Assembly (NCBI GenBank): GCA_903825035.1
Contig: CAIJYV010000027.1
Span: 1-64,000, forward strand
DNA length: 64,000 nt
Reading direction: 5' to 3'
From: an uncultured Actinomycetes bacterium
GTDB taxonomy: Bacteria; Actinomycetota; Acidimicrobiia; Acidimicrobiales; RAAP-2
Positions 1 through 9,873 of the stretch are shown here, one piece after another; positions within the stretch are counted from its first letter, which is position 1; each line of letters starts with the position of its first letter. The translations under genes and the position numbers were made by a program. The notes beneath the pieces are model-generated. The model had not been told where the DNA came from. It ran no database searches and was given only the letters and a program-made list of their open reading frames with translations.

Positions 1-7
1 GCGGCCA

Positions 8-778
8 TTGGCACTCAGATTAGCGGTTGGCCACGGTAGCCTTGAACACGTGACCGACCTCCTTGCCCCCCTTAGAGAATGCGCCGAATCCATTGGGTTA
101 GCCGTAACCGGGCGCCATCGCCAGGGATATTCTGGTCAGCGTGACACCCAATATCACCTCGATTTGGTAGCTGACGAAATCGCTATTCGAATCTTGACCG
201 GAGCGGGCTACCAGGTGATTTCCGAGGAATCCGGAGTCTCAGGTTCGGGGGAGTTTCAGGTCGTGGTTGACCCTATAGATGGGTCCACAAACTGTGACCG
301 AGGAGTACCGTTCTTCTCAACAAGCCTGGCGCTAATGAGGGGACCTGAATTGATTGGCGGAGTAGTTCGCAATCAAGCGACCGGTGACCTCTACGAAGGA
401 CTCAAAGGTGAGGGCGCTCGCTTGAATGGAGGCGCCATCCGCGCCAATGGACAGACCGACCCCGCTGAAGCGCTCGTTGCGTTCTCGGGGTTTCCCGAAC
501 ACCGCTTTGCTTGGTTTCAGAATCGCGGACTGGGTTCGGCGGCATTGGAAATCTGCTTGGTGGCAGAGGGTTCGCTTGACGTTTTTAGTGTTGCCGAACA
601 AAGCGCACTAAACCCCTGGGACTATCTCGCAGGACTTCTCATTGCGCGCGAAGCGGGAGCCGCTGAAGGCGAATACAACGATCAAGATTTAGAGACCCCC
701 GAGCCAGTAAAGCGCCGGCCAGTTGTTGCGAGCACCCCAGAGTTGGTCGCCTTCTATAAAAAACAGTGGCCTTTCTAG
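8..778 (+). CDS. Inositol monophosphatase family protein (5' end may lie outside window)
   Basis: DPIDGSTNCDRGVPFF metal-binding motif and NPWDYLAG C-terminal motif; frame stays open to the window edge, so the TTG start is uncertain. Confidence 0.85.
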   Translation: MALRLAVGHGSLEHVTDLLAPLRECAESIGLAVTGRHRQGYSGQRDTQYHLDLVADEIAIRILTGAGYQVISEESGVSGSGEFQVVVDPIDGSTNCDRGVPFFSTSLALMRGPELIGGVVRNQATGDLYEGLKGEGARLNGGAIRANGQTDPAEALVAFSGFPEHRFAWFQNRGLGSAALEICLVAEGSLDVFSVAEQSALNPWDYLAGLLIAREAGAAEGEYNDQDLETPEPVKRRPVVASTPELVAFYKKQWPF

Positions 779-812
779 CACCCTTAACTTTTCGCCTATA
801 CTTGAACATCCC

Positions 813-889
813 GGGCGCTTAGCTCAGTTGGTTAGAGCAGCTGATTTACACTCAGCAGGTCGGGGGTTCGAATCCCTCAGCGCCCACCA
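813..889 (+). tRNA. tRNA-Val (anticodon TAC), CCA encoded
   Basis: Cloverleaf by eye: GGGCGCT acceptor pairs AGCGCCC, anticodon arm GCTGA-TTTACAC-TCAGC, T-loop GGTTCGAATCC. Confidence 0.93.
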
Positions 890-1057
890 TCATGTTCATG
901 CGATGGCTAAAAGCTGCAGAATCTAGATTCTCTGCGGTATGCCACCACACGGTCTCCCAATCTTGCACGGAGAAGTAAAAACTGTGGAAAACTCAGAACT
1001 CCTGCAAAAATTAATAAATTATTTGATAAGTTAACTCGTCGCCAATTAGGAGAATCC

Positions 1058-4000
1058 ATGACAAATCAGTCTTTCAGTGGTGTTGCAAGAAAAATCGCGG
1101 GAATTGGGGCACTAGTCCTGAGTCTCGTGGCTGGCCAATTTGCCATGCTCGCAACGCCAGCGAGCGCCACCGGCACCACCGTGACCACCATTACCGGAAT
1201 CAATCTCAATAATGCGAACCTGAGCACATTCACCACCTCAGGAAACCCGATGCTCGTGGATGCAAACACCTACTACGCCAACGTGACCGTCTACCTGACG
1301 AACTCCGGTGAGTCGGTCTCGAACGTAACAGGCACCGCAGGTGACACAACGGACATTAGTTGGGACAACACTTTTCAGCAGGGAGTCGCGGTTAACTTAA
1401 GCCTTAGCAATCTTGAACCAGGAATTAACCGGATCAACATCACCGTGCTGGCTTCGAATGGAACCACGTCTCAGGTCTATACCTATTACGTCAATGACCC
1501 TAACGGCAGTTCTTCGTACAATCTGAACTATGACGCCAACCTGCCGGCGTGTCAGAGTAAGCAGAACCACGTTTACTACGTGCCAGCGCGTGTTGACAAC
1601 AACTACTGCCAGTGGTCGCAGCAGGGAATTCCGCAGTCCTCCTTACTAACTGGAACGGCCCAGCTCGTTCAGAATCCAAATAACACCTACCGGGGCTACC
1701 GCTTCGAAAAGTGGACGACTCTCGCAAATGGTGGCGGGACCGCCTACTACCCAGGGCAGACGATCAACCCTCCACTGACCGGAGACTTCACCCTCTACGC
1801 TCAGTACACCCAGAACCCTTCAACGACTCTCGTGCTGACCTCGAACAACTCGAATGTTCTTCCAACAAAGATTGATAACCCAGGTCCCTCGGTTACTTTT
1901 ACCGCGACTGAATACAAGGGCGCAGATGTCGTCGGTGACGACGGCACGCTGGTAACGCTGTTGCTGAATTCGGCAATTATTCCGAACCTTTCAACCAGTA
2001 ACCCTCAGCGCAACTACACCTGTACCTTGAGCGGCGGCTCCTGTTCGATCACCGTCAGTCTTCCCAACGGATCCGATGTTTACTCGGCCTACGTTGACGG
2101 TAGTGCAACGTGGTTCTCAGCCACCTCCAATAACTTGAGTTACTACGTCAAGCAACCTCAGACCATCACCTTGGCCAACGCCAACTCCTCCAGCCACTGG
2201 GCCGGTTCGGCTGCTGCCGGTTACACGGACTCCTTTGCCCGCGGTTCGACCTACCTAGCCACCACCCCCACTGACGGCGATACCGTCGCACGCAACGCCC
2301 CAGGTTCGACCTACACCAGCGGATCTGCCGACACCTTCGCGTTCAGTGTTAACTCGGCTGGAACCACGGGTTGCACCATCAACTCAGATGGTTCAGGCTT
2401 AGCGGCCACGGCCTCTGGAACGTGTGTAATTGGAATTGCTGCCACCAACACTGACGGCTATTTCAACAGCGCAACGCAAACCTTGACTTTGACCGTCACG
2501 CCACCTGCGGCCGTAATTACGGTGACTTCATCGAAGCCAACGTCGCCAGTCATTGGCACTAATGCGTACACGCCAGCGGGCACCTCAACTTCAAGCTTGA
2601 GCGTGACCTACGGAGTTTCGACTCCGAGCATCTGCTCAATCTCAGGTGGAGTTGTCCACTTCAACCATGTTGGAACTTGCACCGTTACGTATAACGATGC
2701 TGGTAACGCTGACTACTCGGCGGCTGTTCAGGTAACCGAAGACATCACCGTTACCCAGGCCACTGCTGTCATCACTCCCGATGCCTCACAGTCGGGTGCA
2801 GTTACTGGTGGATCCTTGACCTCGTTGGCAACTTCAACCTCTGGTGACACTGTTGTCGTTGCGAGCACCACACCCCTCGTGTGCACCGTAAGTGGTGGGG
2901 TAGTGAGCTACATCGGTGTAGGAACCTGTTCGCTCACCTACGACGATGCGGGCAACTCCGACTACGCAGCCGCCGCTCAAGCAACGTTGAACATCACCGT
3001 TGCCAAGGGCACCGCAGTTATTACTGTGAACAATGCACTGCCTAGCCACCTGTACAACTACGGCAGCTACACGCCTAACGCAACTTCAAACTCGACCGAC
3101 AGCGTGACGCTTGTTTCAAGCACGCTTTCGATCTGCACCGTTTCGGGTGGCGTCGTTTCATTCGTCGGTGTAGGAATCTGTACTCTCACCTACTCGGATA
3201 CGGGTAACTCAAACTACAACGCTGCAACGAATGTCGTACAGACCTTCAACGTTGAAAAGGTTCAGGCAGTGATTTCATTGGGAACTAGTGCCCCAAGCGG
3301 ACCGGCTTTGAGCTCGACCTACACGCCAGCTGCAACTTCGACTTCATCAGACACCGTTGTTGTGGTGAGCACCACTACGGGAGTCTGCACCGTGTCAAGC
3401 GGTGTTGTGACGTTCTTGCACCCCGGTACCTGTACGTTGACCTTTGACGACGCCGGTAACGCCAACTACTCAGTTGCCGATACTTTGACCGTGAACATCA
3501 CCGTTCCGAAGTTGGCAAATACCATCACCGTTACCTCGACCGCACCAAGTGGACCCGTGGTTGGTACCACCTACACGCCAGTTGCAACCGCAACCTCCGG
3601 TCTCGCCGTAGCTGTTTCTACGTCGACTTCGGACATTTGCTCAGTGACTGCAGGAGTAGTGACCTTCAACCACGTTGGAACCTGTGTCGTAACCTTCGAT
3701 GAGCCCGGTAACGCGACCTATGACGTTGCTACTACCCAGACTCAGTCGATCACTGTTAATCAGGCAACGGCAGTTATTAGTTTTAACAACGCTCAGCCTG
3801 ACCACGTCTATGTTGGTGGATCGTACGACCCAAGTGCCGTTTCAACTAGCGGTGAATCAGTTGCTCAGGCGACTTCAACTCCCGAAGTTTGCTCAGTGGC
3901 GGGGGGAGTTGTTTACTTCCTGGCCGTTGGTACCTGCACCGTTACGTATAACGATGCTGGTAACGCTGACTACTTGGCTGCAACTACCGTGACCCAGACC

Positions 4001-4840
4001 TTCACGGTTGAGGTCATTAACGTAACCTATGACGCTAATGGCGCCACCGGAAACGTCCCCGTTGACGTAAACACCTACATCACCGCCACCCTGGTGCACG
4101 TACTTGGTAACTATGGAACCCCTCAGTTGACTCGTACTGGCTACGTCTTCACCGGTTGGTGCACGACGAACACTTCGTACACCACCTGTACAGATGGTGA
4201 CTTCTACGCCGCCGGTATTCAGTTCTCGGTTGCTTCTCCCGTCGTCCTGTACGCCCAATGGGCCCTAGCTGTCCCCACGGTTACTTTGACCGTTGGTCCG
4301 ACAAGTGGAGTCGCTGGAGTTCCGCTTGTATTGACACCTTCAGTTGGTACAAACGTTGGCGCAACCTATACGGTTGCTAACGGTTCTGCTCGTGGCTGCA
4401 CCATGTCGCACAACATCATCAGTGCGACAACCGCCGGTACCTGCATCGTGACCTTTACTCGTAACGGGACCACCGTGACTCAGACGATTACTTTTGGAAA
4501 CCCACACGTAGCTCCTGGTGCAATTTTTGCCCAGACCTTCTTCGGAGACTCAAAGGTGCTCTTAACCGCGCAGTCAGTTCAGACACTGACTAATGTGGCA
4601 CTCGAGATCATGGCCAAGCACGTGAAGGTAATTTCGGTGACTGGCTACGCTTCAGCGAAGGGTTCGAAGTCTTTCAACTTGAAGTTGAGCATCGAGCGCG
4701 CAAACAATGTCACGAAGTTCCTCAAGGCGCTTTTGAACGCAGCTGGTTACACCGGCGTTAAGTTCACCGTGTCTGGCCAGGGAGCTTCAAAGGCTAACTC
4801 GCTGTACGCCATGAACCGCGAAGTAGTTGTTCGCGGCTAA
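1058..4840 (+). CDS. Large secreted repeat protein: tandem ~85-90 aa Ig-like repeats, InlB-type YDANG repeats, C-terminal OmpA-like domain
   Basis: Signal peptide GIGALVLSLVAGQFAMLATPASA; repeated CTVSGGVV..VGTCTVTYDDAGNADY units; NLKLSIERANNVTKFL matches the OmpA-like NxxLSxxRAxxVxxxL motif; GGAG RBS. Confidence 0.88.
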   Translation: MTNQSFSGVARKIAGIGALVLSLVAGQFAMLATPASATGTTVTTITGINLNNANLSTFTTSGNPMLVDANTYYANVTVYLTNSGESVSNVTGTAGDTTDISWDNTFQQGVAVNLSLSNLEPGINRINITVLASNGTTSQVYTYYVNDPNGSSSYNLNYDANLPACQSKQNHVYYVPARVDNNYCQWSQQGIPQSSLLTGTAQLVQNPNNTYRGYRFEKWTTLANGGGTAYYPGQTINPPLTGDFTLYAQYTQNPSTTLVLTSNNSNVLPTKIDNPGPSVTFTATEYKGADVVGDDGTLVTLLLNSAIIPNLSTSNPQRNYTCTLSGGSCSITVSLPNGSDVYSAYVDGSATWFSATSNNLSYYVKQPQTITLANANSSSHWAGSAAAGYTDSFARGSTYLATTPTDGDTVARNAPGSTYTSGSADTFAFSVNSAGTTGCTINSDGSGLAATASGTCVIGIAATNTDGYFNSATQTLTLTVTPPAAVITVTSSKPTSPVIGTNAYTPAGTSTSSLSVTYGVSTPSICSISGGVVHFNHVGTCTVTYNDAGNADYSAAVQVTEDITVTQATAVITPDASQSGAVTGGSLTSLATSTSGDTVVVASTTPLVCTVSGGVVSYIGVGTCSLTYDDAGNSDYAAAAQATLNITVAKGTAVITVNNALPSHLYNYGSYTPNATSNSTDSVTLVSSTLSICTVSGGVVSFVGVGICTLTYSDTGNSNYNAATNVVQTFNVEKVQAVISLGTSAPSGPALSSTYTPAATSTSSDTVVVVSTTTGVCTVSSGVVTFLHPGTCTLTFDDAGNANYSVADTLTVNITVPKLANTITVTSTAPSGPVVGTTYTPVATATSGLAVAVSTSTSDICSVTAGVVTFNHVGTCVVTFDEPGNATYDVATTQTQSITVNQATAVISFNNAQPDHVYVGGSYDPSAVSTSGESVAQATSTPEVCSVAGGVVYFLAVGTCTVTYNDAGNADYLAATTVTQTFTVEVINVTYDANGATGNVPVDVNTYITATLVHVLGNYGTPQLTRTGYVFTGWCTTNTSYTTCTDGDFYAAGIQFSVASPVVLYAQWALAVPTVTLTVGPTSGVAGVPLVLTPSVGTNVGATYTVANGSARGCTMSHNIISATTAGTCIVTFTRNGTTVTQTITFGNPHVAPGAIFAQTFFGDSKVLLTAQSVQTLTNVALEIMAKHVKVISVTGYASAKGSKSFNLKLSIERANNVTKFLKALLNAAGYTGVKFTVSGQGASKANSLYAMNREVVVRG
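2510..4015 (+). repeat. Tandem array of ~85-90 aa (~255-270 bp) coding repeats
   Basis: Recurring TAVIT..Y(T/D)P.ATSTS.D(T/S)V...CTVSGGVV.F..VGTCT(V/L)TY.DAGN.(D/N)Y units in the translation. Confidence 0.85.
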
Positions 4841-4851
4841 GACTCAAGCTT

Positions 4852-4887
4852 AAAAAGCCGGTCACCTCTTGGGGTGGCCGGCTTTTT
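4852..4887. terminator. Intrinsic terminator (probably bidirectional)
   Basis: AAAAAGCCGGTCACC..GGTGGCCGGCTTTTT inverted repeat with T tract. Confidence 0.85.
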
Positions 4888-4923
4888 GTTTGGTAGAACG
4901 CTGGTGATGCAAAGGATTGTCAC

Positions 4924-5523
4924 TCAAGAGGCGGAGCGTATCCTTCTAATAATTGTTCCCACGTCTATGTAGTTGGTCTCAAACCAACTCTGTACCTCGG
5001 ATATCTCAGTGTCGTTTTGATCTGGGTCGAGCATCTTTATTGCACGTATCGAGCGAAGTGCGTCCTGGGCATAGATGATTCCTGCGATAGGTCGAGCTGC
5101 TCGGATGGCGTTGAGCGCCTCAATAGTTTCAAATCCTTGGGCGAGCATCATGGCGAACGCCATCGACGGTCCCCGGTTGATTCCCATGTGGCAGTGGACC
5201 ATCAATTTTGCGGCGGGATTGCTCAAAGCACTTTCCATTGCTTCGATTCCGGCTCTAAACCAGGCCTCATCCTGAGCTATTCCATCGTCATGTGTCCCCA
5301 AGTAGTGATAGTGAATGTTTGGCGAATGAGCCGCAACGAACTCTTCATCAGACCATTCGCCACGCACATCGATAATGTCAGTAATTCCTGCGTCGTTCCA
5401 TTCGGTCAACTGGATTAGCGCTAATTCACGATTCCCATTCAGGTCACCAGAAATAAAGAGCCAGGGCGTGACCTGACAGAGTTGTCGGTGCCAATTATTG
5501 ACATTCTTGGGACTCAGGTCCAT
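4924..5523 (-). CDS. Dual-specificity / tyrosine phosphatase-like protein
   Basis: MVHCHMGINRGPS, a HCxxGxxR P-loop phosphatase signature. Confidence 0.75.
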   Translation of the reverse strand: MDLSPKNVNNWHRQLCQVTPWLFISGDLNGNRELALIQLTEWNDAGITDIIDVRGEWSDEEFVAAHSPNIHYHYLGTHDDGIAQDEAWFRAGIEAMESALSNPAAKLMVHCHMGINRGPSMAFAMMLAQGFETIEALNAIRAARPIAGIIYAQDALRSIRAIKMLDPDQNDTEISEVQSWFETNYIDVGTIIRRIRSAS

Positions 5524-5609
5524 GCGCCTCCCTCACTTCTACGTGCTCAAACAATCACGCGTTTGAACAATACCGAAAGGGTGTGACAATTAAGAAGATG
5601 AAGAATTGA

Positions 5610-6071
5610 CTATGCACCTACACCGTGATCAATGTTTGAAAGCACCCGCTCTGCGACTTTGCGAATGGTCTTGAGTTCGCTCTCGCTGAGTTGGTCAAGC
5701 ACAAGTTTGCGCACTAGTTTGACGTGATTTGGAGCCGCACTCTCGGCGCAGGCTCTTCCGTGGTCGGTAACCACAACAAAGAATCCACGTCCGTCGGTGA
5801 GGCAACGCTGCTTTTCGACCAGCCCACGGTTTGTCATGCGGGTGATTTGGTGCGAGACGCGACTTTTTTCCCAGCCGAGTTCGTTCCCCAACTCGACGAT
5901 TCGCAGTTTTCCGTCGATTTGGTCTGACAAAGTGGCCAAGACCAAGTAGTCGGCCAGCGAAAGATCATGATTGGCCAAATCCTCACCTAAGCGGGCCTCC
6001 ACCTGCAACTGCATTAGCCAGAGACTCTTCCAGGCGGCCAATTCGTTTTCATTAAGCCAAGTAGTTGCCAC
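5610..6071 (-). CDS. MarR family transcriptional regulator
   Basis: Winged-helix pattern LGWEKSRVSHQITRMTNRGLVEKQRCLTDGRGFFVVVTDHGR. Confidence 0.85.
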   Translation of the reverse strand: MATTWLNENELAAWKSLWLMQLQVEARLGEDLANHDLSLADYLVLATLSDQIDGKLRIVELGNELGWEKSRVSHQITRMTNRGLVEKQRCLTDGRGFFVVVTDHGRACAESAAPNHVKLVRKLVLDQLSESELKTIRKVAERVLSNIDHGVGA

Positions 6072-6253
6072 GAACCAATTCTATTCAGTAGTTGAAATTT
6101 CACCTATATCTGCATGGGTCGTCAATCGCACAAAGAGCGGAGAATCCACCAATGCGAGGCAAGCAAGAGTCCCGAACCATTCGCTGGAACTTTGTCTCCC
6201 CAGCCCGACAGGCGTTGATGGTACTTTTGATTAGCACCTAATTTGGAGACCTT

Positions 6254-8311
6254 ATGAAATTACTGGCAAAACTGCTTTCTGCCCTATCACTAATGCTGGG
6301 AGTGGGGATAGTTGCAACGACCACACCAACAGCAGGCGCAAGCCAACTTCAAGTCCTCTATGCCTTCCCAACGGGCTCTGGAACTATTTGCACGACGGTG
6401 GCGGATCACTGCTCACTGGATACCGCTTTCGGCCTCATCTCCAGCTACGATACGGTCACCATTCACCTTGCTGAAACGGACCCGTCTCAGAGATACTCTT
6501 CTTCGGCCGGCTATGTCCTCGACAGTCCCGGTGTCCACTTGAACCTAGTTTCTGACGGAACTGGAGCCTCATCTGCAACCTTCGATGGCTCCTCTATGGC
6601 GACATCAATCTTGACGATTTCCAATAATGACGTCGTGAACATCTCACACGTCATATTCCAGAACGCCACATTGAGTGGAGATGGCGGTGCGATCACGCTC
6701 GGTGATTATTCCGATGGCGGCTCTCTCACGGTGTCTGACTCTGTCTTTCGTAACAATTCCGTCACGGGAAATGGTGGGGCGATAGATGTTGGCGACCACC
6801 TTGGTTCGGGCAACTTAACAGTCCTGAATTCGGTATTTACGAACAACAACGCTTATGTGAATGGCGGCGCCATTGATATTGGTGACTGGGGTGGTCGGGG
6901 CAATTTGACCATCAGCGGTTCTACATTTACCAATAATGTAACCGGGACGGGCAATGGCGGTGCGATTGACATGGCTGATGGCGAAGATGTGAACCTATCT
7001 GGAAGTGACATTCCGTTGAAGGGGTCTACTACCGCAGCAATTGACAGCACTGTGTTTCGCAACAACACTGCCAATGACTGCGGAGGCGCAATCTCAAGCG
7101 CCAACGGCGGCTACGCCAACATGACGCTCACCGGTTCTACCGTCTCGGGAAATACTTCACAGCGTGGAGTAGGTGGGGCAATTGACTCCGGTGACGGTCA
7201 GGGGTCAGTTTCGAGTTTGAACATTGACACAACGACCTTCGTTGGAAACAACGGTGGTGACTACGGTGGAGCTATCTCAAATGGAGAGGACTTTGCCACT
7301 TCAGCGCAAGCGAATATTTCGCGCAGCACGTTTTTCAATAACGCGGCAACCGGTTCAGGTAACTCCGGTGGCCATGAGGGTGGCGCTATTTCGAATGGGA
7401 CATACGGCGGTAATGGAATTCTGAAGATTTCATACTCCACCTTCGCGGGTAACGGCCAAGTTTCGGGGGTTTCGGCCAACGACCTCGGTGGGGCAATTTT
7501 CAATGGTTCACTTGGCACCACTTCGCTTTGGCGTTCGACGGTGACAACCACCAGAGAAGTTACGAACGTTCTGTATACGCGAGGTTCTTTCTACCTGGCG
7601 GGCGACATTCTCGCTTTGACGAACAGCGATTCGTGCCATGTGCATGACGGAACGTTTCCTGGTTCTGCGACTTTCATTAGTGGTGGCTACAATGTGTCCC
7701 AGACGGTGGCGAGCGGTTGCGTCAACCCCAGTACCCGTGATCGAATCAAGGCGAACGTTGGCCTCGGTCCTCTTGTGACTAACGGCACACAGCCTTCGTA
7801 CTACAAGGTGAACGCGACAAGTCCTGCCTTCCAGCTAATTCCCGGGAACGCTTTCTTCAACAACAACGGAACGCAAATTTCGTTGTGTGGAGCAATGGAC
7901 CAATCTCTTGGTCAGGTTCCAGCTGGGGATCGGTGCAGCTCCGGCTCGGTCGACACTCCCGTAGCGAACTCATTCGCACTGGGGACGGGCTCGACCATTT
8001 CTCAATTCGCTCTTGATTCGTCAACCTTGACTTCATCTCTCAAGGCACAAGTCGCCACGATTGCGAACACAATGATTGCTCTCAGGCACCACTCCTACGT
8101 GTGCGTGGGCTACACCGATTCGGTTGGAACAACTGCCCATAATGTGGCCCTCAGTAAGTCTCGGGCGAGTGCAGTTCGGGGCTACTTGAAGCACCTGCTC
8201 TCGATAAAGGGTTACTCGAGTATCCAGGTCTTGGCCTACGGAGCTGGCGTCAATGCCATGGCGCCAAACAGTGCGAGCAGCCGTTCGGTGATTATCCGCA
8301 TGATTGGCTAG
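6254..8311 (+). CDS. Secreted beta-helix (polymorphic-membrane-protein-like) repeat protein with C-terminal OmpA-like domain
   Basis: N-terminal signal peptide; repeated F.NN...GNGGAID.GD units; C-terminal GYTDSVGTTAHNVALSKSRASAVRGYL. Confidence 0.87.
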   Translation: MKLLAKLLSALSLMLGVGIVATTTPTAGASQLQVLYAFPTGSGTICTTVADHCSLDTAFGLISSYDTVTIHLAETDPSQRYSSSAGYVLDSPGVHLNLVSDGTGASSATFDGSSMATSILTISNNDVVNISHVIFQNATLSGDGGAITLGDYSDGGSLTVSDSVFRNNSVTGNGGAIDVGDHLGSGNLTVLNSVFTNNNAYVNGGAIDIGDWGGRGNLTISGSTFTNNVTGTGNGGAIDMADGEDVNLSGSDIPLKGSTTAAIDSTVFRNNTANDCGGAISSANGGYANMTLTGSTVSGNTSQRGVGGAIDSGDGQGSVSSLNIDTTTFVGNNGGDYGGAISNGEDFATSAQANISRSTFFNNAATGSGNSGGHEGGAISNGTYGGNGILKISYSTFAGNGQVSGVSANDLGGAIFNGSLGTTSLWRSTVTTTREVTNVLYTRGSFYLAGDILALTNSDSCHVHDGTFPGSATFISGGYNVSQTVASGCVNPSTRDRIKANVGLGPLVTNGTQPSYYKVNATSPAFQLIPGNAFFNNNGTQISLCGAMDQSLGQVPAGDRCSSGSVDTPVANSFALGTGSTISQFALDSSTLTSSLKAQVATIANTMIALRHHSYVCVGYTDSVGTTAHNVALSKSRASAVRGYLKHLLSIKGYSSIQVLAYGAGVNAMAPNSASSRSVIIRMIG

Positions 8312-8333
8312 CGCGAAGCGGATTTGATTCGAG

Positions 8334-8360
8334 GAAAACCGCCCGGTTAGGGCGGTTTTC
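8334..8360. terminator. Intrinsic terminator
   Basis: GAAAACCGCCC-GGTTA-GGGCGGTTTTC. Confidence 0.8.
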
Positions 8361-8424
8361 TTCGGTGCTTGAAGTAGTTGATATGTCATCTATAATGAGA
8401 AATGACTGAATGAAAGGCGAGGCA

Positions 8425-9210
8425 ATGACAATTCCTGCAACGTTTATTGGCCACGGAAGCCCCATGAATACCCTGGAGACCAATCGGTTTACAAATATGT
8501 GGTCCGAATTCGGACAGAGCATTGAGAGGCCTCGTGCCATTTTGGCCATCTCTGCGCACTGGTATATCAACGCCACAGCCGTGACCTCTCAAGCGAATCC
8601 GCGAATCATTCATGATTTTTATGGGTTTCCCCAAGAGTTGAGTCAGTTCGAATATCCAGTTGCCGGATCACCAGAACTAGCCAAACAAGTTGCAGGGCTA
8701 GTGCAACCAACTTGGGTGGGGCTCGACGATGATTCGTGGGGCATTGATCACGGGACCTGGTCGGTGTTGGCGCACGCCTTTCCCAGGGCGGACGTTCCAG
8801 TTGTACAGCTCGCAATCGATGCCAGTAAGCCTCTCGACTATCACTTGGATCTGGGGTCAAAACTTGCGCCATTGATGGACGATGGTGTCTGGATTATGGC
8901 TAGTGGAAATGTTGTGCACAATCTACGAGCAATTGATTGGCATAATGCCGATGGGGGTTTCGACTGGGCGCAACGCTTCGACGACGACGCACGGCAATTG
9001 GTTCTCGAGAGACCTTCCGAGCTTGGCGACTTGCTGCAGAGCGATGATTGGCGCCTGGCTGTGCCTACCCCTGACCACTTCCTCCCACTCGCGTATGTGG
9101 CGGGCATTGCGGCCGCGACTGGGAAAAAGACTGACGTACTTATTGACGGTTGCACCATGGGTTCTCTGTCGATGACCTCCTACGGCGTTGGTGCAAGTAG
9201 CGCAGTATGA
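8425..9210 (+). CDS. ygiD: 4,5-DOPA dioxygenase extradiol / LigB-type family protein (YgiD-like)
   Basis: [29 protein letters not shown] and [10 protein letters not shown] motifs; GGCGAGG RBS precedes the ATG at 8425. Confidence 0.85.
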   Translation: MTIPATFIGHGSPMNTLETNRFTNMWSEFGQSIERPRAILAISAHWYINATAVTSQANPRIIHDFYGFPQELSQFEYPVAGSPELAKQVAGLVQPTWVGLDDDSWGIDHGTWSVLAHAFPRADVPVVQLAIDASKPLDYHLDLGSKLAPLMDDGVWIMASGNVVHNLRAIDWHNADGGFDWAQRFDDDARQLVLERPSELGDLLQSDDWRLAVPTPDHFLPLAYVAGIAAATGKKTDVLIDGCTMGSLSMTSYGVGASSAV

Positions 9211-9833
9211 GCGAACCCGTTGTCCTGCACGCCGGCTCTGCAGAAGTCGATGCACCCGTAGTGCTTCTCCTTCACGGTCGAGGTTCAAACGAGCAGGAAA
9301 TACTCAACTTGGCTCCGCACCTGCCCGCTGAGTTCTCCTATTACGCCATTCGCGGGGGAGTGACAGTGGCCCCGAATGCGTTCGCGTGGTTCGAAAATCG
9401 AGGCATCGGTCGCCCCACGCCCGAGTCATTGCGCCACGAGCTCAATTGGTTCAGGAATTGGCTGGACCCTTTCGTTGGGCCGGAACGAGCGGTAATCCCT
9501 CTTGGTTTCAGTGGGGGAGCCGCCTTTGCTGGTGGATTGCTGCTCGACGCACCCGATCGATTTGCGGGTGGGGCCGTCTTATACGGAACTCTGCCCTTTG
9601 ATGCGGGTGTTCCAACATCGATTGGGCGACTCCACGACCTACCGATTTTCCACGCGGTCGGTCAGCTGGATAATGTCATTCCCGCTGAATTGCTATCCAC
9701 TTCGTACGACTACTTAGCCGGCCCCTCGGAGGCAGTGTTGACGTATCGCTCAACTCAAGTTGGGCACATGATTGATCCACTGATTCTCCCGGACCTTTCG
9801 GAGTGGCTGCGCGCGACCGCTCTGGCAAACTAG
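9207..9833 (+). CDS. Alpha/beta hydrolase (carboxylesterase/phospholipase family)
   Basis: [12 protein letters not shown] and [11 protein letters not shown] nucleophile elbow; ATGA overlap with upstream gene. Confidence 0.8.
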   Translation: MSEPVVLHAGSAEVDAPVVLLLHGRGSNEQEILNLAPHLPAEFSYYAIRGGVTVAPNAFAWFENRGIGRPTPESLRHELNWFRNWLDPFVGPERAVIPLGFSGGAAFAGGLLLDAPDRFAGGAVLYGTLPFDAGVPTSIGRLHDLPIFHAVGQLDNVIPAELLSTSYDYLAGPSEAVLTYRSTQVGHMIDPLILPDLSEWLRATALAN

Positions 9834-9873
9834 ACCCTATGGCAAATCACCTTGCTACAGTTAGCGAGTAATC

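Noticed and set aside
3699-4258. Overlapping ORFs on both strands inside the 1058-4840 gene
   Set aside because: Shadow frames of a repetitive Thr/Ser/Val-rich coding region.
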